Shown piece after piece: positions 11,266-22,865 of a stretch of DNA of 64,000 bases. Within the stretch, counting starts at the first letter, position 1. Each line of letters opens with the position of its first letter. The stretch is taken from the NCBI GenBank assembly GCA_022113835.1, contig JAILWY010000027.1, positions 7,256,501-7,320,500 on the forward strand, read 5' to 3'. This DNA is from Atopsyche davidsoni (Eukaryota; Arthropoda; Insecta; Trichoptera; Hydrobiosidae). The notes under the pieces were generated by a model. The model was given only the letters and a program-made list of their open reading frames with translations, was not told the origin of the DNA and did no database searches. Position numbers and translations under genes: made by a program.

Positions 11266-11925
11266 TTTTTAGTTCACTTTGAAATAACAAACGAGTAAGT
11301 AAGGGAGCGACTTAACAAAGAATTGTGGTAAAAATATATAATTGAAAATTTAAAAAAACATTGCTATGAAAAATGTTAAAATTCCACTAATTTATGAATG
11401 AATTCCGAAATTATTTTTTTAAACTTTATTTGCACAAGACATTAATTTAAATATATATAATATTAGAAAAGTTATGACATTAGAGTCATATTAACTAACA
11501 TCTGAGACATAAACTAGAGCTATTCGGGTTTTACGGGTATCGCATAAATGTTTTTTTTTTATATAGATGCTGTAAATTGACTAAAAGTTAACATTATTGA
11601 GAATGTGTTGTTTGATTTATAAACCATTTAATTAAAATATTATTTTTTCTGCTATTAAGTGAAGAAAAAAAATATTTTTCATAAATAGACATGCATTCCG
11701 AGATTTAAGTTTTAAAAAAATTATACGATTTTACATTAAATAAGCATCATAAAATTTTATCTTGAACAGATTTAGTATTTTGCTTTGCTTATTATATTAA
11801 AGAAAATGCAATCAATATATAAATAATAGAATCCAAATAAATATCACGAAAGAGCTTACAATTCTTCATCGTTAATCGTTTAATTATATTTTTAATTATA
11901 ATCTGTTTATGCCTTAGTAAGACTT
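11266..11925. other. AT-rich spacer, nothing seen
   Basis: Very A/T-rich, with no structure beyond homopolymer runs. Confidence 0.5.
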
Positions 11926-12150
11926 TGATTGACATTCCTGCAACAGCTGCCGCATGTCTCAGTCAACTGCCTTGTTTAGTCAGTCTGATTGTAACAGGCT
12001 ACTCCGTGACAGCTGAGGAGACCAGCTCAGTCGTCCATACGGAGGAGAGCCAATTATAAGCATCAATGACTTCTATCTGGTCCTCTAATCTGCAACCAAC
12101 AGACTGTCGTTACTTCAATTGTAATTCTACAGTAGCGGATCGATGAATTA
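11926..12150. promoter_or_regulatory. Candidate enhancer with paired CAGCTG E-boxes
   Basis: Two CAGCTG E-boxes lie at 11944-11949 and 12010-12015. The second is within TGACAGCTG, where the Meis/Homothorax core TGACAG overlaps the E-box. CAGCTG is a binding sequence for tissue-specific bHLH dimers. The patch has higher GC than its surroundings and no open frame. Enhancer function is inferred. Confidence 0.3.
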
Positions 12151-12502
12151 TTAAACCTTACGTGTTTTCATAAATAATTGACCAATTTAATTCATAAATG
12201 TATTACTATAAATTTATGTTTTATTTACTACAGAAAAACAGTAAGTTTGCTATAAAAACCTCAGTAAAAAAATGTTAAATATTTTTTATGAAAAGTTTTA
12301 TTCGTTGACTATTTTGCAATTATTTTTTTCTTCGCAAATAAATAAAAACTTTTAATTTAAATTACAACTTATCAAGTAGCCGCGTCTAGTAAGTTATTGC
12401 TCTGTAGCAAGAAATTTACGAATGTCTATGTAAGCAATTATAGTTTTTTTTATCATGAATCTTCAATCAGGCAGTTAATTTATGGTTTATGTATTCTGCA
12501 CG

Positions 12503-12579
12503 CCATTGGTTTAGCAGCTTGGCCAAATATAACGCACAGATAAGAGCAGGTAAGAAACAGGTTCGACTCCTGCAAATGG
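12503..12579 (+). pseudogene. Weak tRNA-like relic, possibly SINE-derived
   Basis: A B-box-like GGTTCGACTCC (about 12560-12570) sits in a T-arm-like hairpin (CAGG with CCTG). CCATT at 12503-12507 can pair with AATGG at 12575-12579, giving tRNA-like length. The D and anticodon arms cannot be drawn convincingly. It may be a decayed tRNA pseudogene, a fragment of a tRNA-derived SINE, or chance. Confidence 0.25.
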
Positions 12580-12599
12580 GTATAATCGATCGAGCGCTG

Positions 12600-13984
12600 A
12601 ATAGAGACAGTTAGATAACTCGTTTTAAACTTAATAATAATGTTTTTAATTCACATACATTTGTGTTATGTCACACGGCTGATGTATTTCTATGAGAAAA
12701 CAGTGTACAAGGAAATTGTATAAAATGTTGTTGTGAGCAATATACTTCATTGGCACAGCTCTGCGTGTGCCCGATCTGTGCTGCGTCATTTTGAAAAAAA
12801 TTAAAGAATCTTTATTATAAATTATGTTTTAAAAAGATTTTGAATAAATATGCAAATCAATAATACGTGATGACTTCATATTGCTAAATACTTAATAGAG
12901 GAACTTCGATCAAAAGTATTAAAAATTCAGTATGCGATTCAGATAGAAACGTTATATAAATCTTATATACTCGTATTTATAAAGGCAATATATTACTGCA
13001 TGTACTATAATTTATTTCTTCCGTTGAAAAGTCTTATATAATTTATTACATCCATACAAGATGTCAGCAAAAGTGCAAATATTTGTTGGATATTCAGAAA
13101 TAGTATGTTTAAAGTCTCGTTTTGCTTTTCGGTTTCAAACATCTCTAGCAATATAAATCTTTTGGTTATTTTGCCGTCTTAAACCTAGAAAGTGCGTTAT
13201 AATTAGAAAAAGAGTATCATTTAAAACTAGAGGAAACATTTTTTAATTAAAATTATCTTCTAATCATTTGCTAATAAAGCTGTTGTATGTAACTTAGTAG
13301 TGCGTGCAGCACGAACGCCAATTAAACGCGTAATGCGTCAAACGCACGCCGTATTTCAAATGATTCCGACCCTTATGCTCTGTTATATAAGGTCCACCTT
13401 TCCTGACCAATATAGGGGGTAGATAAATATTGTTGAAGATGAAAATATAATTAAAATATAGCCATTAATGAAGTGATCGCAAATATCTCACTAAGATGAA
13501 GTAGAACTCTCTTGCTATCTTACTTGCCCTTAAGAGAATAATCGATTGAAAGTGAGATGGATATATATTTTGCGCAGTATTAACTACAAAATAAAAATAT
13601 AATAATAAAAGTAAGTATCGCGATTTAAATGCTTTAATATTTTTACAGTTTTTTATAAACTGCTATTCTACTACGAATATGTGCTTGATTTATTCCTATT
13701 TCATAAAAATGTTCTTACTTGAGTTTTTTATTCTCACTATGATAAAAAATATTTTAAATTGTTTATCATAACAGTTATTAGTTTTATAATGAAGATCATA
13801 CAAAATCATATAATTAGTAAATAAAAAACTATTCACATTATAAGTGTTTATGGTTTTAAAAATTCGATTTAATTCAAAAACATCAAAGGTGTATCGTTTG
13901 TACTTTACAACAACGCACTGTCACCGCATCTATAAACTAAATTAAAACTCCACATAAAGCATCTACGAACAGCATCGGTCTATT
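12600..13984. other. AT-rich spacer with small island at 13.3 kb
   Basis: A small patch at about 13290-13400 holds CCAATTAAACGCG and neighbouring CGC-rich words, including a TAATTGG homeodomain core on the minus strand. The remainder is A/T-rich with no gene or repeat seen. Confidence 0.35.
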
Positions 13985-14177
13985 CAACCGGCTTGTAGTA
14001 CAAGCCCGCTCTGAAGGCTTCTCGGGGCAGAGCCGGAGCTGCAATCATTACGCCGCCCTTGGGCGCTCGTTTTCACACCATAACTCGCGCCGGGCCTGTG
14101 CGCCGGCACTGAACGGGAAGGAACCCTTCGGAGACGGCGACCCCCGCGCAGGTAGAGGCCGGGGCTACCCCTAGCAA
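13985..14177. promoter_or_regulatory. GC-rich island beside a TIR element
   Basis: A GC-rich block abuts the left end of the TIR element starting at 14178. The 72-codon minus-strand frame crosses the junction between island and transposon, which argues against it being a gene. No promoter or splice signal can be supported. Confidence 0.25.
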
Positions 14178-14345
14178 GCCTTCTACACACGCTGCAACAC
14201 AACTGACAATCGAATGGTAACTAGTCAATAGCGACCCCTTTTGCGTTATTTATTTAGACAAAACCATAAAAAACACACAAAAAAAATATACGCTTTTGGC
14301 TAATTTCAAATCGGTCGCAAGTTGTGTCGCTGCGTGTGTAACCGG
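14178..14345. mobile_element. TIR-family MITE, copy 1 (168 bp)
   Basis: The ends are inverted repeats of about 55 bp. The left end begins CTTCTACACACGCTGCAACA and the right end, in reverse complement, GGTTACACACGCAGCGACAC. They continue inward through ACAAC, a GAC(A/C)..(A/C)GA block, TTAGCCAA or TAGTCAA, then AGCG. The interior is AT-rich and non-coding. The same ends recur at 14.7, 31.8, 36.5 and 61.6 kb, so this is a dispersed non-autonomous DNA transposon family. Copy-to-copy divergence suggests old insertions. The target duplication could not be fixed. Confidence 0.7.
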
Positions 14346-14730
14346 TAAACCAACATAAAGATTTTCATTCATAATATCACGATAGTTTATTATTTTATAT
14401 TATAAAACCAAAACACCGATTAATTATAATGCAATTGTCATTCCATTAATTGAACCACTTATAATTAAGGCCATTACACGCGACGCTCACTCGGCGTCGG
14501 GCGCAGCGTTGCAGCCCGCGCGGCGCAATCTCTGAACACACTCGTAAATTATACGAGGCAAAAGACGCATTGCATATTTCCAAGCCTATATATTTTTCTT
14601 ATCTCATATCTACCCACGGCTGTGTCCACCGGCAAAATATCACCTGAGTTTTGTTCCTGCGAATACGACGTCACCGCGTTGGATTGAGTTATTCGGCGGA
14701 GTTCACGCCGGTGGCGCCGGGTGAGGTTAA
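14346..14730. promoter_or_regulatory. Inter-MITE segment with GC patch
   Basis: A CGC/GCG-rich patch at about 14460-14545 lies between two copies of the same TIR family. A second GC-richer stretch at about 14640-14730 leads into copy 2. A 64-codon minus-strand frame (14549-14743) overlaps the copy 2 boundary and is not credible as a gene. Confidence 0.25.
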
Positions 14731-14880
14731 GCCTGCTACACAACCGACAACCAAGTGGTAATTAGCCAAAAGCATCCTTTATTTTATATATTTGTTTACG
14801 GTTGAGTAAACAATGCAAAATAAATAGCTTTATGTCAGTTCCATTTAGTAAATAGTTGTGTTGCAGCGTGTGTAGCCGGC
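14731..14880. mobile_element. TIR-family MITE, copy 2 (150 bp)
   Basis: The right end, in reverse complement, reads GCCGGCTACACACGCTGCAA, matching copy 1. The left end, GCCTGCTACACAACCGACAA, lacks about 13 bases of the outer repeat. It then continues with GGTAATTAGCCAAAAGCATCC, resembling the corresponding inner part of copy 1. It lies 385 bp from copy 1 in the same orientation. Its deleted left end resembles the fragment at 62.26 kb, so the two may form a subfamily. Confidence 0.6.
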
Positions 14881-15239
14881 TTTGTATTGCATAACGTAAG
14901 GTTGTAGATGTCACTTTGTTTATTACATAGTGAGATGTTCGGTCAAAAAAAAATTTTTTGGAGATAAAAAATCGGTAGGTTTAATATAATTTGTGATAAT
15001 TTTTATCGTTTTCACTATTTAATATCTAGGGATTTTTATAAAGCACTTAGAATTAAAGCAATCGAAATTTTTCTCAAAATAAGATACTTCTAAACTGAAT
15101 GATGTTATTAAGATTCTGCAATACATTAGAAACGACATTTTTCTAAAGTAAATAATACATTTTAATAATCAGCAATAATGTATAGTATAATGTAAGTGCT
15201 CGTATTATATTTTTTGATTAAATTAGAAAATTTAAAAGA
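14881..15239. other. AT-rich spacer, nothing seen
   Basis: Featureless A/T-rich sequence after the second MITE. Confidence 0.5.
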
Positions 15240-15850
15240 TCAGGGTTGGTGCACGTTACTACTAGGCGACCGAACAATGCGTTGTAAACATGATTAAATT
15301 TATTGCTCGCGTTTATTTTTTCTGCAAAGTGACGCTCTCCGCGCAAGAGCAACTCCTCCACAGGTGTAGCGCGAGACATGCAAATAAAGCAAAACGCAGC
15401 GATACAAACGTCTCTATCTTCCGTCCCGCGGCCTGCGTCCCCCTCCGCCCCGCGGGCCCGGCGGGGGTGCGAGCGGGCCGGCACGCTCATTCCGAACCCC
15501 GCTCGAGCGCAATACTCGATCGGGCCACAAAAATTAAAATTACTTTCATCTTTTTCGCACGCGCTGCCGGCGAGCCGCGAGCCGCGAAAGAGCCGCCGCC
15601 CCCCGCACGCTCGGCTCCGACGGCTGACGTAAACCCGTTTCTCTCGCCGGAGGAACGGCCAGCATGATAGATGCATTTATGCGGCCCTTCTTCTTATTTC
15701 TTATCCGAGAAATATTCGCTTTAAAGCTTTGTTATTCGGTGTCCAGGTAGGGCGGCGGAGTCCCTCGGGAAGTCCGCCCGCGTCCCGGGTATCGCAGACG
15801 ACGCCCGGCTGCGAAATTAGCGATACCGATTGCGTACGAGTTAATTGATA
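15240..15850. promoter_or_regulatory. Large CpG-rich island (about 600 bp)
   Basis: One of the largest GC-rich blocks in the window, dense in CG dinucleotides between about 15340 and 15840. Long overlapping open frames on both strands (152 codons minus at 15218-15676; 125 and 84 codons plus) are rich in R, A, P and G and resemble no family. This is the signature of a stop-poor CpG island rather than a coding exon. A YY1, TATA or strong donor signal could not be pinned down, so promoter status is uncertain. It may be an unmethylated promoter or a clustered enhancer. Confidence 0.35.
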
Positions 15851-16700
15851 CTTTCTCCGTACATTTGCGCGCCTCTGCTTACTCGATCACTAAAAAACTG
15901 CACTACAGTACATATACATGCACCGCAAAAAAATAATAGAGAGCCTAAACTTCATAACTGTCGCAACCTAGTGAATTTATTATTTTGTAAACAATCAATC
16001 AGTCTATCATTTGTATTATATGCTAGATAATAAAAATGGTAAACACACCATTTTTTTTTAAAGCGACACCTTAATAAAATTATTTTTAATTTCTAAAAAA
16101 AAATCGAGCCTTTGTTAAAGTCAAAATTACAGTGTTGTTGGTTAAACATACCTGCTTTATCATGAGCGGAATAATTTATTTTAAAATGCAGTAAAAACTA
16201 AGCATGTGCGGTCATTGGATACATTTGCAATTCCAATAGTAAATTGGCAGTGCATGTTTATTTAACAGGGGCAGTTTGAAACGAGTGGCAATTTATTGAA
16301 ACCTTAAAAGGATGATGACTACAGAGGAGCACGGCCGAGGCCATGGGGCAGTCATGGCTCTGCTTATGGGATCACTCAGATTAGGCTGCGAGCCGCGGGG
16401 GCATTGCGACCTACACCTTTGTGAACTTTACTACACGTTACTAACTTTTGAGTGTTCAACGTGTTAACCAAATATATTTGAATATATATTTCATATTGAA
16501 TGCAATAGAAATTGAAATAAATTGCCTTTTTATTTTTTTTATATTTGAACAATTACTATGTATATTTTTTAGCACCTTGCTTACACAATTCACATATATA
16601 GTAAACAAAACAGATTAAAGTTAAAGATAACATTGATACTTAAGCATTTGTACATTTTCGTGGAAATATCAGTCTGTTTATTAATCACGACGTTATAAGC
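15851..16700. other. AT-rich spacer with a small GC patch at 16.33-16.4 kb
   Basis: A/T-rich, with a brief GC patch (about 16330-16400). No gene, repeat or hairpin was supported. Confidence 0.4.
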
Positions 16701-16975
16701 AGAACTTGAGAAAAAGCGCGGTCGGGATTGCGTCGCCGCAAACGCGCAAAGTTTCCCGTTTGGATTTAAGGAGCGAGCTGGTGCCGAGCCCGGAGTCATG
16801 AGGCAGCTAATATTATTAAGACTTGATACTGCTAAGAGGCGGTGAGAGTTTACAAGACGGGGGCCAACTCGCACACGGAGCGGACTCCCGAGGGGCCGGG
16901 GTTCGCCTCCCGCGCGGGGCCCGGCCCTCGCCGACTCGGCTGCTCTATGATGTAGCGCTCCGTCTATATTGGACG
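16701..16975. promoter_or_regulatory. GC-rich island
   Basis: A CG-dense block, strongest at 16876-16940, where GGGGCCGGGG-type words cluster. The 94-codon minus-strand frame crossing its left part (16590-16874) is not recognisable. Just downstream, GTCTATGTGC is directly repeated (about 16987 and 17011). No splice or transcription-start signal is decisive. Confidence 0.3.
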
Positions 16976-18294
16976 GTGTGATTATTGTCTATGTGCCTTG
17001 GCGAAGTTTTGGTCTATGTGCTGTGCTGTGCTTGATAATCTCTCCCGTTTTGGGTTTAGTTTTGTTGAAATATATATTTTTTATATCTGTTGACGATGTA
17101 GGTATCTATAATATCTATGAGAGAAATACCTTTACCTGAACCTTATTTAAGTGGCGGAAGGACGGGAATGTTAAATCTGAATGGCGTACGGTCAACCTAA
17201 AAGATATTTTGTTTGAGAAATAAAACTATTTATTCAATATAATATAAAATAAAATATAAAAAATCAACTATTTGCATGTTTTGTAATTAATTTTTCAGCG
17301 CAAACAAATATTTGTAGCAACAAAAGTGAGAATTTTCGTGTTGAACTCCATCAACGCGTTTAACCTAGTTTTTATTTGTAAGTAATATGTTGTTAGATTA
17401 CAACTTAAATCAATCATTATCAAAAAAGAATATTCAATCATATTAGAAGCCTTAAAATATAGTCATGTAATTTTTTTAAATTTAATGAAATGTGCCGCAA
17501 ACAAGATATTTTACCCAAGCATCCCAAGTGATTTTATATGGAAAACTCATTACCATTTACATGTGCGAACATTTTTATTGGTTCACAGCTATTTTTACAT
17601 TTATGGAATTTATTGGCTCCCAGTAGAGGCTCAACTGCAGATAAAGCATATAAATAAATTTCCGCATGGGTTAATTAAGACGAGAAAAGAACACGACATG
17701 TGTGCTGAATAATACTTGTTAATTATCTATATTATAAGTAAAATCTAGCATTCTACTAGACACGCCGGAGAGACTCGATGGTAATTATGTTTGCCTTATA
17801 AGTATATATTTTACGAAGTTAACTTTAATTTTTATCAATAAACAAGTAAATATTGAAAAGTTTTTATAAACATGATCATTGAGATTGTATTTTTATTATA
17901 TTGTGATAAACATATTTTAGCGTACAGTAGATTTTAAACCGCAAGAAAATCTGTGTATATTATTACGTCGAGTACTAGGTGCGCTACTAAGTTTTTGGCT
18001 TTCACACATAAATGGCGCTAACGACACATGTAGTCGACATACATGTCTATTTATCAACAATAAGCAGTCATAATACCAACACATCGCAGTGCAATAATAT
18101 TTTTGTTAAACAATGAATATGTCGAGTTTTATGCCAAAAAACAGCATTTGCGGGAAACTTTTTAAAAAATACAGCTGAAGTACGTTGTTTGCTTGAGGAA
18201 GTCTAAGGCAAATTTATATATATTGGAGGTCGATTCTACTTAATAAATATGTTTATAAATCCGAACGTTTTATTATGTTTATAAAAAGCAAGCT
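16976..18294. other. AT-rich spacer, nothing clear
   Basis: A/T-rich with a 75-codon plus-strand frame at 17485-17712 of no recognisable product. Around 18025-18050 ACATGTAGTCGACATACATG is partly self-complementary. No further structure was noted. Confidence 0.4.
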
Positions 18295-18640
18295 TCGCGC
18301 TTCCGCTTGGCGCGGGTAGGTTAGGTTAGGGGGTGCGTGGAGCTCAGGGACTCGGGATCGTCCTCCCCGCGCGGCTCTCGGGCCGACACGCGCGCGGAGT
18401 GATTCGCTTTAACTCCGGCGAAAGTTAGCGAGCCGCGCTCGTCTCCCGAGCAACCACGCAGTGCTCCGCAAAGAACACGTTCTGATATGCCAAACTTCAT
18501 CAAGTCTAATTTAAACTTTGATTGTACATAACAGCACAGCTGTCCGTGAGGCCGCGGCTGCGGGCGGCGGCGCCGCGGTTAGCGCGAGAGACGCTAATCT
18601 GGAGCCGCCATGACAAATCACCGGCACTCAAATGTGGATT
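18295..18640. promoter_or_regulatory. CpG-rich island with Pho-type site and hairpin
   Basis: Two GC-dense blocks (about 18300-18480 and 18540-18610). The first opens with TAGGTTAGGTTAGG near 18316-18330, like the insect telomere word. The second contains a perfect hairpin, TTAGCG at 18579-18584 with CGCTAA at 18592-18597 (7-nt loop), and then GCCGCCATGAC near 18606, a good match to the Drosophila Pho core GCCAT. A regulatory role is inferred. Confidence 0.35.
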
Positions 18641-19341
18641 CGGTTAAAATTGTTTGAAACGAACTGATTCCAGCGGTTTATTCCCGCCTTATTATTTGTT
18701 GCTATGAATTATTTAAATACTTAAAAATTGTATTGTAAGCACAGAAGTATTTATTTATAAATTGAGTTCTACAGCGAACTTGTTTATACTACTGTACATT
18801 TAAACAGAAAAACTGGTATCCATTGTTAATAGAAAACAACTTTAAAATTTATTCGTAACACGCTGTTGCGTGGCCTGGCGTCTTCACGCCAATATAAACT
18901 AATAAATACGGACAGAAAAAATGTGGCCTGAACTTGGTGGGGACAAAATTTGAATATAAATATGGTTTGATTTTGATCTTATGAGCCTTGAACCCTACGA
19001 TGTCTCCCGAATAAGAAATTAACATTGTCATGTCTTTTGATACTAAAAATTAAAAAAATACTTTAGCGACCCTTGCATATATTGTGTCAGACGTTTAATT
19101 AAAATAATGTATCATTAATATACTTTAGATTTACTTACTACTATTTTAATTGTGTAAAAAATACTGCTTCCTCAGTATTTAAGTAAAACTAAAACCAGTC
19201 AGTTGTAAAATCAAAGATCTATAATTTTGCTGTAAATGTCCAAAAAAAAATTTTTAGTCATATATTTGAAATTACTAAATGTAAGAGAAGTACAACAATT
19301 TTTTTTGTTTGTTTCTTTAACATATTATGAAGTATACTTAT
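18641..19341. other. AT-rich spacer, nothing seen
   Basis: A/T-rich; only a short minus-strand frame (18849-19031) with no recognisable product. Confidence 0.45.
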
Positions 19342-19502
19342 ATATTTTTGGGTAAAATACTTGAGTGATTTTCCACATGTTCGTTTTTATTGGTGGCCGG
19401 TTTCGCCAACCTTTCACGTTGGCATTATCAAACTGGCCACAACCGGTCACAAATAAAAACTAACATGTGGAAAATCACTCAAGTATTTTACTCAAAAATA
19501 TT
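19342..19502. mobile_element. 160-bp palindrome with nested hairpin core
   Basis: The arms are near-perfect inverted repeats of about 50 bp, running from ATATTTTTGGGT through ACTTGAGTGATTTTCCACAT and mirrored on the right to about 19502. The centre folds again: GTGGCCGGTTT (19393-19403) with AAACTGGCCAC (19430-19440), and inside that GCCAAC (19405-19410) with GTTGGC (19418-19423) around a 7-nt loop. On the minus strand the core reads TTGATAA, stem, GAAA, similar in arrangement to a hammerhead ribozyme core but with two changed core bases. It is best explained as a foldback or terminal-repeat element. A Penelope-like origin is possible because such retroelements carry hammerhead motifs. Confidence 0.6.
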
Positions 19503-22138
19503 AAAATGGAATTCCACCATGTACTCTCTGTCAAAAATATTGTATACTTATATGTTCATAATTCAACTTAGTTATTTTTTCAAGAGTGACGAATTGATAT
19601 TAAGTATTTCGAGTATAAAGTATTATTGTTATTTTCAAGTAGTAAATAAATAAAGGCTTCGCACACAGTGCGGCGGCCGCGACTCCACCGATAGCCGTCC
19701 AGTCGTCAGTTATAATTGGCTCGCATGTCCGCGGCCCAGTTTTGCACGCCACGCCACGGGACGTGTATCTCGGGACTGCTTTTTGTTCCGGGACCCGCCT
19801 CGGCAGCAGGGAACCGAAGGCCCTTGGACCCAATGGTGCATATACACCTGCCAGTACTGACTTCAAGAACGTCACAGATAGAGTATTGTGAATTTAAAAA
19901 AAAAATGGTTATATACTTTTAAAATGTTTACTTGTGTTTTAAAGTAAATCAAAAACAGTTTTTTTTTTATATCAGAGTAACAAACTTGCCGCCATACATT
20001 CCATAATGCTGCTAATTAGGGACGTAAGTACGTACTGCTGTAGCTGCTTCGTTTGTTGTCAGCGGTATTTCCATTGTTGCTTCCATCAACTTGTGGTATA
20101 TAGCATTAGCGCAAGCTTCTGGTAGGCAGAAAGACTTGCCTCAGGCAAAATTTTTCAAAGTATTTTCAATTATATGAATATTTTTTAAATCAAATCGGTT
20201 ACTCCACCACCACAGGTACTTAAATGTTATCTGCATCGTATTGTTTACTATATATGCATGCTTTAAAATTTAATGCATATAACCTATCATAAGTGGGCGA
20301 GTTAGCCTGATTTTAATTTGATGTTCTTATAACAACTTACACAGTAAATAAATACAAATTTCATTTGTGAATGAGATAATAAAATGTACTACTTACTTTG
20401 CCCTCCATTCACTTAGTAATAAAATATAAACAGCTACAATTTGGTTGCATTAAAATGTTGCATATGAATTATAGAGACAATATTTAAAAAAAAACTAGAT
20501 AAATGACTTCAACTGCAATCAAAAGAAAAAACATTTATATTTTATGTACAATTTGTAGAAATTACGTATAAACTGATACACCGAACATTTAAATGCACAG
20601 CAGATATTGTTTATACAGTCATTCGTATTCGACTTGAGATAGATGATGATTTACTGCGTTTCTATTCTCACCCGCATATTATGTTAAATTTGCTTCCCAT
20701 GCGGTCAGAGGCAGTAGCATGCCACTTGACTTGATTCGACTCTGGGATGTTTCAAAAATGACACAGTGCATTCAGCAGAGTGTTTGAAATAGAACGTAAG
20801 GGCGCGACTTCATCTGAGAGACTTAGACTTTATGAATATATAATACTATATCTAAGATTAGAATGAGACTTAAGAAACCTGATGCTTATTTAATAAATTT
20901 ATGGTTTTAATTTAAAATACTGCATCATAGATAAATTTACAGATTAAAACTGTAGCGACTGTATTCAAACACAGTTTGAAATATTAAATAGTATTTACTA
21001 AATTATATAAAACCAATGGGACTAAATCCAAAACCACGTAGAAGTATTAAATAATTTGAGCAAATATTTATTCATGAATAAAATGTTTAGTTTTGATGAG
21101 TGTTTGCAATCGCATTGTAAACCTGTCAGATTAAAACATACCACAACAGCCATAAAAACAAGATACTCGAGTGCTTAGCGTAAAAAAAACCACTTAATTT
21201 CGTTAATCTTGTTAAAATCTTCTCAAAAACATACGAGAATCGCAGCTTAAGTGATTAAAGCTTTTCCATGTCTAATTTTCTCTGTGAAACAATGGTTTAG
21301 TTTGAGCAAAGTTTGCTAGATATTAATCATGGTTTCTCGTTCCGCGTGCACAAGTAACAAACCGGAATAAATCTCCTAATTTAATGTTTTATTCAGTTGC
21401 ATAAGAGGTCCTGATTTTTGGGCAGATACTTGCGGGTCAGCGATACGGGAAGTACGAGAATCCAAAACTTTACTCCGGTATTAATTAAACATGAGTGTAT
21501 TTACGAGGCGGTCATTAACTCGGGAAAGTTTCGTTTCTTTCTTTCGGTTTATTTTTCTTCTCGTTTGCTCTCCTTTTCTCGAATTCACAATTGTCCTTTT
21601 ATTGTCCGCTGATGCATTTATTTATAAATACAATTAATATTTTATTTAAATCTTTGATTATTATTTTAATAGTGACAATGTGTATTTTTCTTGTATAGTA
21701 TATAACTATTTTCCCACAATATTGTTATAAATCTCAACTATGATTAATCTTTTCCATTTTCTGAATATTTACAAAAAGAAGAATTATTTTTGATATGGCT
21801 GTAGCATAAAATGTAATATGAACAGTATTTTTGGATTTGAGTAGTTTGAAAGATTGATATTTGTTTAATTAATAAGTCATTCTTTCAAAACACAGTGAAA
21901 ACATATTTTTAATTTTTTTTTAATGTACTTTATAATGTTATATATTGGTGTATGACTCATTAATATCTAAAGTACTTAGTGGTAGGTATATAGGATTTAC
22001 CTTGTAGTGGCTAATTTCAAGGGATGAGGTCGAGATAGGTCATTTATGTAACCAAAGACTTCCAAACTTTTTAAATAAACTAAAAATATTTATATTGAAC
22101 TATTTGAAAAAATTAAACGATACAGCCATTAATTATTA
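19503..22138. other. AT-rich spacer with GC patch at 19.66-19.88 kb
   Basis: A GC-rich patch at about 19660-19880 carries overlapping frames on both strands and no recognisable product. A milder patch lies near 20640-20830. Elsewhere the sequence is A/T-rich with no structure noted. Confidence 0.4.
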
Positions 22139-22480
22139 TCTACTATAATAATAGCCATTGTGTGTTTGTATGTTTGTATGTTTGTATGTGTGTATGTTTC
22201 ATTTTTCCGTTCTGTATAGAATATCTAAAAAGATACAACGCTGATTTTTTGCACATAAGTTAAGTAAATTTTTCCGCAGCTATGTGCCGAATTTCAAGAC
22301 GATAGGATAATATTTTCATTCATAAATTTTAAAATATGCTTTAGCGAATTTCAATATGTACGAATTATATGATTCAGTTCTTCACCGTGAGAATTTCAAA
22401 TTTAGAACTTTTACAAAAAAAACAAATTTTAGACGCATCGTTCATCAAATTCGTCATTTTGTGACGGGCTACATTGCTAG
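22139..22480 (+). mobile_element. Non-autonomous Helitron (342 bp)
   Basis: All the structural marks of a Helitron are present. The 5' end is TC (TCTACTATAATAATAGCC), and the 3' end is CTAG at 22477-22480. The insertion sits between A (22138) and T (22481). A short perfect hairpin, CGTCA at 22452-22456 with TGACG at 22462-22466, ends ten bases before CTAG. A TTTGTATG microsatellite-like run follows the 5' end (about 22165-22190), as is common in lepidopteran copies. It has no coding capacity, so it would have needed Rep/helicase supplied in trans. Helitrons leave no target duplication, and none is seen. Confidence 0.8.
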
Positions 22481-22865
22481 TATTTAAATAACGAGTATGC
22501 AGACTCCTTAAATTAAAAATTAATTTAAATGAATGCGTAATATGTGAGGTCACACGCTTACTTCGTTGTCTTTTTACATTGAGCCTAATAAAATAATAAA
22601 ATATTTTTTTTTACATAAATATAATATTAAAGTAACTAGAATAATGTAATTGAAAACATCTAGTAAAATTTAATACATTTTTTTATTCGGTACACTATTT
22701 GAAAATTCGGATTCAAATAACATTATGGCATACATAAAACTCACGTAAAGGTTCTCTCCAAACTTATGCGCTGAAATAAATTACCTTAAGCTTATGCGGG
22801 CTCTTAGCACTTAACTAGTTTCAATCTCAAACAGATGGATAAAATATTAGTAAGGTAACGCCATG
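22481..22865. other. AT-rich spacer, nothing seen
   Basis: A/T-rich flank of the Helitron. Confidence 0.5.

Noticed and set aside
15218..15676. 152-codon open frame, the longest in the window
   Set aside because: It lies in a stop-poor CpG island, is overlapped by long frames on the other strand, has R/A/P/G-biased composition, and shows no recognisable domain.
18025..18050. ACATGTAGTCGACATACATG imperfect palindrome
   Set aside because: Imperfect and short, with no supporting context.
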